The notes: a model not told the origin generated them from the sequence alone. A stretch of DNA of 63,525 nt from Phaeovulum sp. (GCF_030684035.1 NZ_JAUXPI010000022.1:1-63525), one strand, 5' to 3'; shown: positions 31,968-40,448, numbered from the stretch's first letter. Numbers and translations are program-made.

Positions 31968-32393
31968 ATGCAGGCAGATTGGTGGTGGGGCCTTGCGGGC
32001 GGGTTGATGATTGGCACCGCGGCGGGGCTGTATCTTTTGCTGCATGGGCGCATTCTGGGTGCCAGTGGCATTATCGGCGGGCTGATCGACGGCAGCGGGC
32101 GCGACAACGCGCAGGAACGGCTGTGGTTTCTGGCAGGTCTCGTCGTGGTGCCGCTGCTGCTGGTGCCGCTTTATCATCGGGTCGAAACCCATGCGAGTTC
32201 CAGCCTGCCGCTGCTTGCCGTCGCCGGGCTGCTGGTTGGCATCGGCACCCGGCTTGCCAATGGCTGCACCTCGGGGCACGGCGTTTGCGGCATTTCGCGG
32301 TTTTCGCTGCGGGGCATCGTGGCGACCGCCTTTTACCTTCTGGGTGGCGGGCTGGCGCTGGTGATCGGTCGGCATCTTCTGGGGGTGATCTGA
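31968..32393 (+). CDS. YeeE/YedE family sulfur-transport protein, first half
   Basis: 141 residues with about four membrane helices. Conserved features are LHGRILGASGIIGGL at the end of helix 1 and TRLANGCTSGHGVCGISRFS, the cysteine-bearing loop that in YeeE carries thiosulfate through the membrane by Cys relay, followed by SLRGIVATAFYL. The second half of the transporter is the next gene (TGATG overlap of one base). GAGGGG lies five bases before the ATG. Role: import of thiosulfate or another sulfur species. Confidence 0.87.
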   Translation: MQADWWWGLAGGLMIGTAAGLYLLLHGRILGASGIIGGLIDGSGRDNAQERLWFLAGLVVVPLLLVPLYHRVETHASSSLPLLAVAGLLVGIGTRLANGCTSGHGVCGISRFSLRGIVATAFYLLGGGLALVIGRHLLGVI

Positions 32394-32836
32394 TGCTGCG
32401 CAATCTTCTGGCGCTGGTCGCGGGCGGGCTTTTTGGTGCCGGGTTGCTGGTTTCGGGCATGGTCGATACCGCCAAGGTGCAGGGCTGGCTTGATGTATTC
32501 GGCATCTGGGACCCGACGCTGGCATTTGTGCTCGGCGGCGCGGTGGCACCGATGGTTCTGGTCTGGCGGCTGGCGAAGCGGCGGGAGAAATCGCTTCTCG
32601 GACTGCCGATGCCGCGCGACCTGCCGCTGCTGGTGGACCGCAACCTGGTGCTCGGCTCGCTCATGTTCGGCGCGGGCTGGGGAATCGCCGGCTTTTGCCC
32701 CGGCCCGGCGCTGGCCGCGCTTGGTTTTGGCGGCTGGCAGGTCTGGGTATTCGTGGCGGCAATGGCGCTTGGCATGGCGGCAAGCCCGCTCTTGCAGCGC
32801 AGGCTTGACCTGCTGGATGCCCCGGCCGAGGGCTGA
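32393..32836 (+). CDS. YeeE/YedE (DUF6691) family protein, second half
   Basis: 147 residues, four membrane helices. MLRNLLALVAGGLFGAGLLV and SGMVDTAKVQGWLDVFGIWD at the N-terminus, then LVLGSLMFGAGWGIAGFCPG with the conserved G-F-C-P-G-P cysteine loop, matching the C-terminal half of YeeE/YedE. In many proteobacteria this split pair is controlled by an ArsR-type sulfide sensor and lies with persulfide dioxygenase or rhodanese genes; no such regulator is adjacent here. Confidence 0.86.
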   Translation: MLRNLLALVAGGLFGAGLLVSGMVDTAKVQGWLDVFGIWDPTLAFVLGGAVAPMVLVWRLAKRREKSLLGLPMPRDLPLLVDRNLVLGSLMFGAGWGIAGFCPGPALAALGFGGWQVWVFVAAMALGMAASPLLQRRLDLLDAPAEG

Positions 32837-32881
32837 GGCAAAGGTGCTGCCCGCGCCGCCGCGTCGCGGTGGTCGCGGCGC

Positions 32882-34030
32882 TCAGAACCCCGAACCCATC
32901 TTCAGAGGGGCCAGGGCGAAAGCCTCGGCTTCGGTATCGGCCGGGGCTGCCAATGGCAACGGTCCGGCACCGGGAAGGGGTGCGATCGGCTGCGGGACGG
33001 GCAGCGGCTTCGACCGGCTGGCAGGCTCAGCGCCGCCGCGCGGGGCAGCGCTGCGGGGCACCGCCACCGCCAGCAACCCGGGTTCCGCGGCCGGGGCGGC
33101 GGGTGCCGTATCGTCAGCCTCGGCCACCAGCCGCACCGCGCGAAAGCCCCGATTCTGGCCAAGCCGCCCATGCGCCAGAAGCCGGTGCCCGTAGCCTTCA
33201 AGCCGCAATTCCTCCAGCGCGGCGGCGGGCAGCGGCAACTCGCTGCCCGGTGCAAAGGTCAGCACCGCCGAAAGCGGCAGTGTCAGCCGATAGAGAACCG
33301 CGTCGAGCGTGACCGGGGCGTGCTGCACCACCCGCTCGATATCCGCCTGCCAGCGCGCCGCCTCGGCCTCTGCGGCGTCTGTTGCGCTGACGGTTTGCCC
33401 GCCCGTGCCCGGCACCCGACGCGGGCCGCCACCGCGCCCGGTGGCAGGCAGGGCCAGTACCAGCCCGCCCTTGCGCTGCCCGGAGGGACCAAGCGCCAGT
33501 TCCAGTTGCAGCACGCGAAACCCGGCATCTTCCAGCAGCAGGCCGAGCGGGCGCGGATCGTCGAGATACGAGGCATAGCGAAACCCCCCGGCCCAGACAA
33601 TTTCGGGCAGCTCGGCGAGCATCTCCTCGAACCCGGCGAGGGCCGCATCGATGAAGCCCGCCGCCATCGCGGCATCGGTGCGGGTGGGGCGGCGGGCGGG
33701 CGGCGCGGTTGCACCAAGCCTGCCGGTGGTCTGCACCTCGATCAGCGCTGCCAGCAGCGACGGCGCAATCGCGGCAAGCCCCAGCCCCTCGGCCGGGCCC
33801 TCAAGCACCGCAAGCAGCGCGCGCTCCTCGATCGCCTCGGTCAGTTCGGCCAGCGAAAGCCGCCGCTCCTCGACCCGCAGCACGCGCAGCGCCAGCGCCA
33901 TGCCATCCTGTGCGGCCTTGGCAAGCGACAGGCCAAGCGCGCGCGCCGCGGTCATCTGCGCAGGCCCGTGCGAAGCCCGCCCTGCCCCCGCCTTGCGTCG
34001 GATAACGCTATGCAGCTTGTCCTCGGTCAT
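32882..34030 (-). CDS. SpoA-domain protein, FliM/FliN-like flagellar switch or T3SS C-ring type
   Basis: 382 residues. The N-terminal part (EERRLSLAELTEAIEERALL ... WAGGFRYASYLDDPRPLGLL) is poorly conserved. Residues about 260-330 form a SpoA domain: VLYRLTLPLSAVLTFAPGSE, LPAAALEELRLEGYGHRLLA, HGRLGQNRGFRAVRL. The Pro/Ala-rich tail is low complexity. This is how FliM/FliN-type C-ring proteins look, yet no other flagellar or secretion gene is in the window. Start at ATG 34030 (MTEDKLHSVIRRKAG). Convergent with the YeeE/YedE pair. Confidence 0.65.
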   Translation of the reverse strand: MTEDKLHSVIRRKAGAGRASHGPAQMTAARALGLSLAKAAQDGMALALRVLRVEERRLSLAELTEAIEERALLAVLEGPAEGLGLAAIAPSLLAALIEVQTTGRLGATAPPARRPTRTDAAMAAGFIDAALAGFEEMLAELPEIVWAGGFRYASYLDDPRPLGLLLEDAGFRVLQLELALGPSGQRKGGLVLALPATGRGGGPRRVPGTGGQTVSATDAAEAEAARWQADIERVVQHAPVTLDAVLYRLTLPLSAVLTFAPGSELPLPAAALEELRLEGYGHRLLAHGRLGQNRGFRAVRLVAEADDTAPAAPAAEPGLLAVAVPRSAAPRGGAEPASRSKPLPVPQPIAPLPGAGPLPLAAPADTEAEAFALAPLKMGSGF

Positions 34031-34360
34031 GCCTGCGCCCGGAGCGAGAGCCCCCTTGGCAGGTTTTGCCAGATCAGGGTTTACAAAGTGTTGAAAACCA
34101 CCCCGAAGCGCCGCCCCGGCGCGCGCCGCCCCCGTGGCGCGCGCCGCAGGCACCGCGCGGCGCGCATCTCGCGCGACTCATGCAGATCATGCGCCGATTT
34201 CACCACCTCGCCTGCGCTTTGCCGTTGCCCCGCAGGGGCGCGCCCGGCCAAATTGACCGCCGGGGTCAGGTCGGCGTCGTTCGCCCCGCTCAGAATGTCG
34301 AAATCCGTCGCCGGAGGCGTCGCATCCGGGCGTAATGCTGGCGCGAGGAAGGAATCACCA
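34031..34360. other. Divergent intergenic region upstream of the SpoA gene and the one-carbon operon
   Basis: 330 bases. GC-rich direct and inverted GCGCGCC/GGCGCGC blocks around 34107-34170 could form stems. A minus-strand frame ending at 34081 (stop TAA) has partly coding-like codon use (DFDILSGANDADLTPAVN), but its first ATG lies inside the plus-strand gene at 34361 and its second half is Arg-rich, so it was not called as a gene. AGGAAGGA ends the region as the ribosome site of the next gene. Confidence 0.4.
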
Positions 34361-34681
34361 ATGGCCGAAATCACCCTTGTTCTCTGGCGCGACATCCCGG
34401 CGCAGGTCATTGCGGGCAAGGGCCGTGCGGCGGTGAAAAAGCCTTTGCCCGAACGCTTTGAGCAGGCAATCGACCGCTGCGCGATGAAGATCGGCGCGCA
34501 AGGGTCGGAAGCCTACATGGCCGAATGGCGCAAGGTGGCCCAAGCGGTGCATCCCGGCTCCGATGCCGAAGCCGCCGAGGCCGAACTGGCGCGCATTCTT
34601 GCCGAATACGACCCCGCGCGGCTTGCCGCACTTGTTGCAAACGATGGCTGGGAACCCCCCGCCCCTGACCGGAGGCCATGA
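34361..34681 (+). CDS. Virulence factor family protein (PF13769-type)
   Basis: 106 residues: AEITLVLWRDIPAQVIAGKG, KKPLPERFEQAIDRCAMKIG, SEAYMAEWRKVAQAVHPGSD and LARILAEYDPARLAALVAND. This matches the small alphaproteobacterial family labelled virulence factor, which despite its name has no proven role and regularly precedes a MetF-like and a methyl-THF methyltransferase gene. AGGAAGGA precedes the ATG. Its stop overlaps the next ATG by four bases, so it is co-translated with the one-carbon genes and is probably an accessory to that pathway. Confidence 0.8.
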   Translation: MAEITLVLWRDIPAQVIAGKGRAAVKKPLPERFEQAIDRCAMKIGAQGSEAYMAEWRKVAQAVHPGSDAEAAEAELARILAEYDPARLAALVANDGWEPPAPDRRP

Positions 34682-35589
34682 TGGCGCTTATGAATTTTCG
34701 CCGCGATGCGGCCCCCGATGCAGCCGCCGATCTTGGCCCGGTTCCGGCCTTTCTGGATGGGTTTTCCATCGAGGTGATGCCACGCACCGCGGCGGGGGTC
34801 GAAGATTTCAGCGCCATCCTGCCCGCCGGAACCCGCGTCTACATCGCCCATATCGACGGCACCCCGATTGCCGACATGGTGGCCTGCGCCGCGCGCCTGC
34901 GCCGCGAGGGATTCGAGCCGATGCCGCATTTTCCGGCGCGCCTGATCGCCTCCGAAGCCATCCTGCGCGACTGGGTGAACCGCTACAAGGCCGAGGCCGG
35001 AGTGCATCAGGCGCTGTTACTCGGCGGCGGCGTCAACACCCCTGCGGGCGATTACACCTCGGCGATGCAGATGCTTGAAAGCGGTGCCTTCGACGGCTTC
35101 ACCCGGCTGCACATGGCGGGCCACCCCGAGGGCAACCGGGATATCGACAGCGACGGCGGCGACGCCATTGCCCTGCAGGCGCTGCGGCTCAAGCAGGAGT
35201 GGGCGGCCCGGTCAGATGCAAAAATGGCAATCGTCACCCAGTTCTGCTTTGAGCCCGCCCCGGTGATCGCCTGGGTGGACAAGCTGGCCAGCCTCGGCAT
35301 CCATCTGCCGGTGCACATCGGCATCGCCGGCCCGGCAAAGCTGCAAACCCTGGTCAAATTCGCCATCGCCTGCGGTGTCGGCCCCTCGTTGCGCGTGTTG
35401 CAACGGCGCGCGCGCGACGTGACCAAGCTGCTTTTGCCCTTCGAGCCGGGCGAGATGGTCGCGGCGCTTGCCGCGCACAAGGCAGCCAGCCCGGCTTTCG
35501 GCATCGAATCGGTGCATTTCTTCCCGCTTGGGGGCATCAAGACCGCTGCCACCTGGGTGGCCGAGCACACAAAAGGCGAGACCGCATGA
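34678..35589 (+). CDS. Methylenetetrahydrofolate reductase family protein
   Basis: 303 residues, TIM-barrel flavoprotein type that reduces 5,10-methylene-THF to 5-methyl-THF (or oxidises it in C1 catabolism). FSIEVMPRTAAGVEDFSAIL at the N-terminus, VYIAHIDGTPIADMVACAAR, EPMPHFPARLI, LLLGGGVNTPAGDYTSAMQM, IVTQFCFEPAPVIAWVDKLA and LPVHIGIAGPAKL are in MetF order. It differs from classic MetF in the N-terminus. Two ATGs, 34678 and 34681, are possible. Coupled to both neighbours by four-base overlaps. Confidence 0.85.
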   Translation: MMALMNFRRDAAPDAAADLGPVPAFLDGFSIEVMPRTAAGVEDFSAILPAGTRVYIAHIDGTPIADMVACAARLRREGFEPMPHFPARLIASEAILRDWVNRYKAEAGVHQALLLGGGVNTPAGDYTSAMQMLESGAFDGFTRLHMAGHPEGNRDIDSDGGDAIALQALRLKQEWAARSDAKMAIVTQFCFEPAPVIAWVDKLASLGIHLPVHIGIAGPAKLQTLVKFAIACGVGPSLRVLQRRARDVTKLLLPFEPGEMVAALAAHKAASPAFGIESVHFFPLGGIKTAATWVAEHTKGETA

Positions 35590-36542
35590 CCCGCACCGTT
35601 CTGGAATCCAAATCGAAAACCGTAGTGATCGGCTTTGACGAGCCGTTTTGCGTGATCGGCGAGCGCATCAACCCGACCGGGCGCAAGAAACTGGCCGCCG
35701 AACTCGAGGCGGGCAATTACACGACCGTCGAGCTTGACGCGCTCGAACAGGTTGCCTGTGGCGCGATGGTGCTCGATGTCAACGCCGGGGTGGTTTACAA
35801 CTCGAACCCCAACCCGAACGAGACCGAACCGCCGCTGATGGTGGCGATGCTGAAACTGGTGCAGGGCTTGGTCGATGTGCCGCTTTGCATCGACTCGTCG
35901 GTGCCCGCGGCGCTCGAAGCCGGGCTTGCGGCAGCCGAGGGGCGACCGCTGCTCAATTCCGTCACCGGCGAGGAAGAGCGGCTGGAGCGGGTGCTGCCGT
36001 TGGTGAAGAAATTCAACGTGCCGGTGGTGGCGATCTCGAACGACGACTCGGGCATTTCGATGGACCCCGAGGTGCGCTTTGCGGTGGCAAAGAAGATCGT
36101 CGAGCGCGCCGCCGATTTCGGCATTCCCGCGCATGACATCGTGGTTGACCCGCTGGTGATGCCGGTAGGAGCGCTGGCCAGCGCCGGGCGGCAGGTGTTT
36201 GAGCTGGTGCGCCGCCTGCGCGAGCTGGGCGTGAACACCACCTGCGGCGCCTCGAACATCTCCTTTGGCCTGCCCAACCGGCACGGCGTCAACGCCGCCT
36301 TCCTGCCGATGGCGATCGGCGCGGGCATGACCAGCGCCATCATGAACCCGGTCCGTTCGGTCGAGATGGAGGCAATTCGCGCCGCCAACATGCTGATGGA
36401 TCACGATGCGAACGGCTTTGAATGGATCCGCTTTTCCCGCGTGCTCGAGGCAGTGAAAGAGGGCGCGACCTTCGCCGAGGCAAGCGCTGCGGCACTGGCC
36501 GCAGGTGGCGCACGCGGCGGGCGCAGGCGCGGGCGCGGGTAG
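35586..36542 (+). CDS. Methyltetrahydrofolate:corrinoid methyltransferase (pterin-binding domain)
   Basis: 318 residues of pterin-binding TIM barrel. CVIGERINPTGRKKLAAELE is the family signature, followed by AMVLDVNAGVVYNSNPNPNE, PLCIDSSVPAALEAGL, PLLNSVTGEEERLERVL, and TTCGASNISFGLPNRHG. It is the equivalent of the MetH folate domain or AcsE, moving methyl from methyl-THF to a corrinoid protein. In Rhodobacterales methionine synthase is often split into separate chains, so it may be the folate module of a split MetH, or belong to methyl-group catabolism. Arg/Gly-rich C-terminal tail. ATGA overlap with the MetF-like gene. Confidence 0.88.
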   Translation: MTRTVLESKSKTVVIGFDEPFCVIGERINPTGRKKLAAELEAGNYTTVELDALEQVACGAMVLDVNAGVVYNSNPNPNETEPPLMVAMLKLVQGLVDVPLCIDSSVPAALEAGLAAAEGRPLLNSVTGEEERLERVLPLVKKFNVPVVAISNDDSGISMDPEVRFAVAKKIVERAADFGIPAHDIVVDPLVMPVGALASAGRQVFELVRRLRELGVNTTCGASNISFGLPNRHGVNAAFLPMAIGAGMTSAIMNPVRSVEMEAIRAANMLMDHDANGFEWIRFSRVLEAVKEGATFAEASAAALAAGGARGGRRRGRG

Positions 36543-36742
36543 CCGGGCGATTCGGGCGTGGTGCGGCGGCAAGGTACCGCCCGCCGCCTTTGCCCGGCGC
36601 TGACCCTAGGGGCCGTGCGCCGCTTTGACCGGGCCACAACATCTGCGCTCTCAAATCGAATACAGATTGTTTCCCAAGCTTTTGCTAGGTGAAGCTCGCG
36701 CAAAGGGGTAGTCTGACCCTCCGCGACTACGCTTGGGGTTTC

Positions 36743-38128
36743 ATGCTGCTGCACCGGACCACGCTCTTCTTCTTTGCCGCCGCTCTGGCGGGTTGCGCGG
36801 CAGATTTGCCCGGCGGCACAACCGCGCGCGCAGCCTCGGAACTCCTGTCACCGCCGTTGATTGCCGGGTTCGACCCCGGCCCCGTCGGCCCGCCCCCGCG
36901 CCGCGCCGCCAGCAACGCCGAGATCGCGCGCGACTTTCTGGAACTCGCCTTCAGCCTTGAAAGCGGTCGCCGCCTGCCGGTTCTCACGCGTTTCGAAGAG
37001 CCCATAACCCTGGCGCTTGCCGGTGCCGTGCCACCCGGTGCTGGCGAAGAGGTGGCGGGGCTTCTGGCGCGTTTGCGTGGCGAGGCGGGCATTGCGATCT
37101 GGCAGGAACAGCGCGGCGCGGCGGCGATCACGGTCGAGTTTCTGCCGCGCCACGACATGCAGGCGCTGGTGCCCAATGCCGCCTGCTTCGTGGTGCCCGG
37201 GGTTTCGGGCTGGCAAGACTATCGCGCCCTGCGCGGCAGCAGTGCCACCGACTGGACCCTGCTTGCAACGCGCAGCCGGGTCTCGGTGTTCCTGCCCTCC
37301 GATGTCGCACCGCAGGAAATGCGCGACTGCCTGCACGAAGAAGTGGCGCAGGCGTTGGGGCCGCTCAACGACCTCTACCGGCTCACCGATTCGGTTTTCA
37401 ACGATGACAACTTCCAGGCCGTGCTGACCCGCACCGATATGCTGGTGCTGCGGGTCTATTACGCGCCCGAACTGGCAAGCGGCATGACCGAGGCCGAGGT
37501 TGCGGCGCGCCTGCCGGCGCTTCTGGCGCGGCTCAATCCCGCCGGTGGCCGGGCTGCGGCACCGGCTCCGCAAATACCCACGCCACGCAGTTTCCAGACC
37601 GCGATCGACGCGGCACTGGCGGGCGGTGCCTCGACCGAAGTCCGCCGCTCCGCTGCGCGAAATGCGGTTTCGATCGCCACCGCTGCGGGCTGGAATGACG
37701 CGCGCGCAGGCTTCGCCTGGTTCGCGCTCGGGCGGCTCAGCGCCGCTTCCGACCCTGCCGCGGCGCGCGAAGCGTTGCTGATGGCTGCCGCCATCTATCG
37801 CCGCTTGCCGGGCGCAGCGATCCACTATGCCCATGTCGAAATGCAGCTTGCCGTGCTGGCGCTGGCCGCGCGCCAGCCGGAGGAAGCGCTGGCGCTGGCC
37901 GACCGCGCGCTTGGCCCTGCAATAGCCGCCGAAAACCCGGCACTTGCCGCAACCCTGCACCTGATCCGCGCCGAGGCTTTCGCGGCGCGCGGCCAGATGG
38001 CGGCGGCTGCTGCGGCGCGGCTCGACTCGGCCCGCTGGGCGGGCTATGGCTTTGGCAGTCAGGCTGCGGCCGACCGCCGCGCAGCCGAAGTTGCCGCGCT
38101 GGCGCAAGGTGCTTCGCGGCTGCGTTGA
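36743..38128 (+). CDS. DUF2927 domain lipoprotein
   Basis: 461 residues. The N-terminus MLLHRTTLFFFAAALAGCAA has a lipobox (L-A-G-C), so it is probably lipid-anchored. The DUF2927 core includes CLHEEVAQALGPLNDLYRLT, SVFNDDNFQAVLTRTDMLVL and RVYYAPELASGMTEAEVAAR, where the H-E-E-x-x-Q pattern resembles a metallopeptidase motif. The C-terminal half is rich in alanine and looks like TPR-type helical repeats (PEEALALADRALGPAIAAEN). An upstream in-frame ATG at 36689 would bury the signal, so ATG 36743 was chosen. Function unknown. Confidence 0.8.
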   Translation: MLLHRTTLFFFAAALAGCAADLPGGTTARAASELLSPPLIAGFDPGPVGPPPRRAASNAEIARDFLELAFSLESGRRLPVLTRFEEPITLALAGAVPPGAGEEVAGLLARLRGEAGIAIWQEQRGAAAITVEFLPRHDMQALVPNAACFVVPGVSGWQDYRALRGSSATDWTLLATRSRVSVFLPSDVAPQEMRDCLHEEVAQALGPLNDLYRLTDSVFNDDNFQAVLTRTDMLVLRVYYAPELASGMTEAEVAARLPALLARLNPAGGRAAAPAPQIPTPRSFQTAIDAALAGGASTEVRRSAARNAVSIATAAGWNDARAGFAWFALGRLSAASDPAAAREALLMAAAIYRRLPGAAIHYAHVEMQLAVLALAARQPEEALALADRALGPAIAAENPALAATLHLIRAEAFAARGQMAAAAAARLDSARWAGYGFGSQAAADRRAAEVAALAQGASRLR

Positions 38129-38149
38129 CCCAAGAGGCCGGAGGCCACA

Positions 38150-38314
38150 ATGATCGTTATTCTTGGCGCGCTTGTCGGCGCGCTGCTGGGTTACTGGCAG
38201 GCATTCCGCCGCGGCGGCAACGGCCTTGACCGCGCCCAGTACAGCGCCGTCTACGCCATCATCTTCGCCATCATCGGCATGTTCGCGACACTCGCCGTTG
38301 ACCGGCTGATCTGA
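38150..38314 (+). CDS. Small two-helix membrane protein, 54 residues
   Basis: Reads MIVILGALVGALLGYWQAFR, a short positively charged loop with RRGGNGLDRAQYSAV, then YAIIFAIIGMFATLAVDRLI. Two membrane helices with a cytoplasm-facing basic loop are evident. GGAGG lies about five bases before the ATG. It sits between the DUF2927 gene (21 bases before) and the CoxE-like gene (9 bases after) on the same strand, so it belongs to that unit. Function unknown; homologues in this position are familiar to me from Rhodobacterales but unnamed. Confidence 0.75.
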   Translation: MIVILGALVGALLGYWQAFRRGGNGLDRAQYSAVYAIIFAIIGMFATLAVDRLI

Positions 38315-38323
38315 GGGGGCGCG

Positions 38324-39505
38324 ATGTTCCTGCCCTTCTTCGACAGCCTTCGCCGCGCCGGGGTTCCGGTCAGCCTGCGTGAATTTCTGGGCTTTCTCGA
38401 AGCCATGGCGGCAGGGCTTGCCACCTATGATATCGAGGCCTTCTACTTTCTTGCCCGCACCGCCATGGTCAAGGATGAGCGCCACCTTGACCGATTCGAC
38501 CGGGCTTTTTCCGCAGCGTTCAAAGGGCTGGAGACGATCCCGCCCGAGGCGGTGCTGGAGGCGGTGGCGCTGCCCGCCGAATGGCTGAAAAAGCTCGCCG
38601 AACGCCACCTGACAGCCGAGGAACGGGCCGAGATTGAGGCGCTTGGCGGCTTTGAGAGGTTGATGGAGACCCTGCGCGCACGGCTGGCAGAACAAAAGGG
38701 CCGCCATCAGGGCGGCTCGAAATGGATCGGCACCGCCGGCACCAGCCCCTTTGGGGCCTATGGCTACAACCCCGAAGGCGTGCGCATCGGCCAGGCAGAG
38801 GGGCGCGAGGGCCGCGCCGCAAAAGTCTGGGATCGCCGCGAGTTTCGCGATTTCGACGACCGGGTGGAACTTGGCACCCGCAACATCAAGGTGGCGCTGA
38901 GGCGGCTCCGGCAGTGGGCCCGGCACGGCGCGGCGGAAGAGCTGGACCTGCCCGCCACCATTCGCGCCTCGGCCGATGCGGGCTATATCGACGTGAAAAC
39001 CCGGCCCGAGCGGCACAACGCGGTCAAGGTCGTGCTGTTTCTCGATGTCGGCGGCTCGATGGAGGCGCATGTGCGCGTGGTGGAGGAGCTATTTTCTGCT
39101 TCCCGGAGCGAATTCAAGCATCTCGAGCACTACTATTTTCACAACTGCCTTTACGAGCAGGTCTGGCGCAACAGCCGCCGCCGCTGGGATGAACAGACCC
39201 CGACCCTTGACCTGCTCAACCGCTACGGGCCGGATTACAAATGCATTTTTGTGGGTGACGCCGCAATGAGCCCCTATGAGATCAGCCACCCCGGCGGGGC
39301 CAACGAACACTGGAATCCCGAAAGCGGTGCCAGCTGGCTGGCGCGCGCCCGCGCACAGTGGCCCGCGCATGTCTGGCTGAACCCGCTGCCCGAAAAGCAC
39401 TGGCCGCATACGCCAAGCATCGGCATGATCGCGCAGGCCTTCGCGGGGCGGATGCTGCCGCTGACGCTTGCGGGCATCACCAAGGCAATGAGGGTGTTGG
39501 GATGA
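38324..39505 (+). CDS. CoxE-like VWA domain protein
   Basis: 393 residues. MFLPFFDSLRRAGVPVSLRE, EFLGFLEAMAAG and AFYFLARTAMVKDERHLDRF are the CoxE/YeaD-type N-terminal helices. The VWA domain starts near residue 236 with VVLFLDVGGSMEAHVRVVEE; the MIDAS reads D241-V-G-G-S, with glycine in place of the first serine, as is common in CoxE. Then HLEHYYFHNCLYEQVW and CIFVGDAAMSPYEISHPGG. CoxE proteins work with a MoxR AAA+ ATPase in metal-cofactor or complex assembly, but no MoxR gene lies beside it here. ATGA overlap with the next gene. Confidence 0.88.
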   Translation: MFLPFFDSLRRAGVPVSLREFLGFLEAMAAGLATYDIEAFYFLARTAMVKDERHLDRFDRAFSAAFKGLETIPPEAVLEAVALPAEWLKKLAERHLTAEERAEIEALGGFERLMETLRARLAEQKGRHQGGSKWIGTAGTSPFGAYGYNPEGVRIGQAEGREGRAAKVWDRREFRDFDDRVELGTRNIKVALRRLRQWARHGAAEELDLPATIRASADAGYIDVKTRPERHNAVKVVLFLDVGGSMEAHVRVVEELFSASRSEFKHLEHYYFHNCLYEQVWRNSRRRWDEQTPTLDLLNRYGPDYKCIFVGDAAMSPYEISHPGGANEHWNPESGASWLARARAQWPAHVWLNPLPEKHWPHTPSIGMIAQAFAGRMLPLTLAGITKAMRVLG

Positions 39506-39834
39506 AAACCCTGCGGCGATTGTGGCGCAACAACCGGCTGGCGCTGATCGGCTTCACCCTTGCCGCGTTCGCGGTATTGTTCTTCGCGGCGCGGATGCTG
39601 GTTTTCACCATCTACTGGTCCGACCCGGCGCATCGCGATGGCCCGATCGAAGGCTGGATGACGCCGGGCATGCTGGCGCGCGCGCGCCACCTGCCGCCCG
39701 AAGCGGTTGCCGAGGCGCTCGGGCTTGACCGCGACCAGCCGCGCCGGATGACCCTTGCCGAGCTTGCCGCCGAACGCGGTGTGCCGCTCGAGGTGCTGCT
39801 GGCACCGCTGCTGCCGCTGCTCACGCCGCCATGA
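39502..39834 (+). CDS. Hypothetical single-span membrane protein
   Basis: 110 residues. A basic N-terminus MKTLRRLWRNNRLALIGFTL leads into a membrane helix (AAFAVLFFAARMLVFTIYW). The rest is extracytoplasmic or cytoplasmic depending on topology: GWMTPGMLARARHLPPEAVA and MTLAELAAERGVPLEVLLAP, two helix-turn-helix-like segments. No family recognised. It overlaps both the CoxE-like gene and the DedA gene by four bases (ATGA each), so all three are translated as one block. Confidence 0.75.
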   Translation: MKTLRRLWRNNRLALIGFTLAAFAVLFFAARMLVFTIYWSDPAHRDGPIEGWMTPGMLARARHLPPEAVAEALGLDRDQPRRMTLAELAAERGVPLEVLLAPLLPLLTPP

Positions 39835-40418
39835 CCGAGACCCTGCTGGCGCTCTTGCCCACATGGGGGCCGTGGCTTCTGGCCACGACCACGTTCCTCT
39901 CATGCCTGATGCTGCCGATCCCGGCCTCGATGCTGATGCTGGCGGGCGGGGCGTTGGTGGCAACGGGCGACCTTGCACTGCCTGCTGCGGCGGGGGGCGC
40001 GCTGGCCGGTGCGATTGCGGGCGATCAGGTCGGTTTTTTCGCCGGGCGCGGTGCCGGGCGGTTCCTGCCGCGGCTGCGCGGCAAGCGCGCCCGGGCAATG
40101 GCAAGGGCGCGGCAGAAACTCAGGCGCAACGGCAACGCGGCGGTGTTTTTCAGCCGCTGGCTGTTTGCGCCGCTCGGGCCATCGGTGAATGTCGCGGCCG
40201 GGGCGCTTGGCCACCCGCATCGGGCCTTCACCCTCGCGGGAATCGCGGGCGAGGTGGTCTGGGTCGGGCTATATGTCGGCATCGGCTATGCCTTCGGTGC
40301 CAATCTGGAAGCGGCAACCGAACTTGCCTCATCGACGCTTGGCCTCTTGGCAGCTTTCGCGGCGCTGGTGGTGTTCGGCTGGTGGCTGATTGGTGCCGCC
40401 CGCCGCCGCGGTGATTGA
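39831..40418 (+). CDS. DedA family membrane protein
   Basis: 195 residues with about five hydrophobic helices, of the SNARE-associated Golgi/DedA type. Features: LSCLMLPIPASMLMLAGGAL, AGAIAGDQVGFFAGRGAGRF (the acidic Asp in the G-D-Q-x-G motif), and FFSRWLFAPLGPSVNVAAGA with the conserved Arg of the F/H-x-R-W/F block. DedA proteins are proton-dependent lipid flippases (undecaprenyl phosphate or phosphatidylethanolamine) or selenite-type carriers. Last gene of the CoxE-like block. Confidence 0.87.
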   Translation: MTETLLALLPTWGPWLLATTTFLSCLMLPIPASMLMLAGGALVATGDLALPAAAGGALAGAIAGDQVGFFAGRGAGRFLPRLRGKRARAMARARQKLRRNGNAAVFFSRWLFAPLGPSVNVAAGALGHPHRAFTLAGIAGEVVWVGLYVGIGYAFGANLEAATELASSTLGLLAAFAALVVFGWWLIGAARRRGD

Positions 40419-40448
40419 CCCCGGCCCGCAGCGCCCCATATTCAAGCC

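Noticed and set aside
34081..34374. Minus-strand frame between the SpoA gene and the one-carbon operon
   Set aside because: Some coding-like codon use, but the only starts lie inside or at the edge of the opposite-strand gene and the second half is Arg-rich filler.
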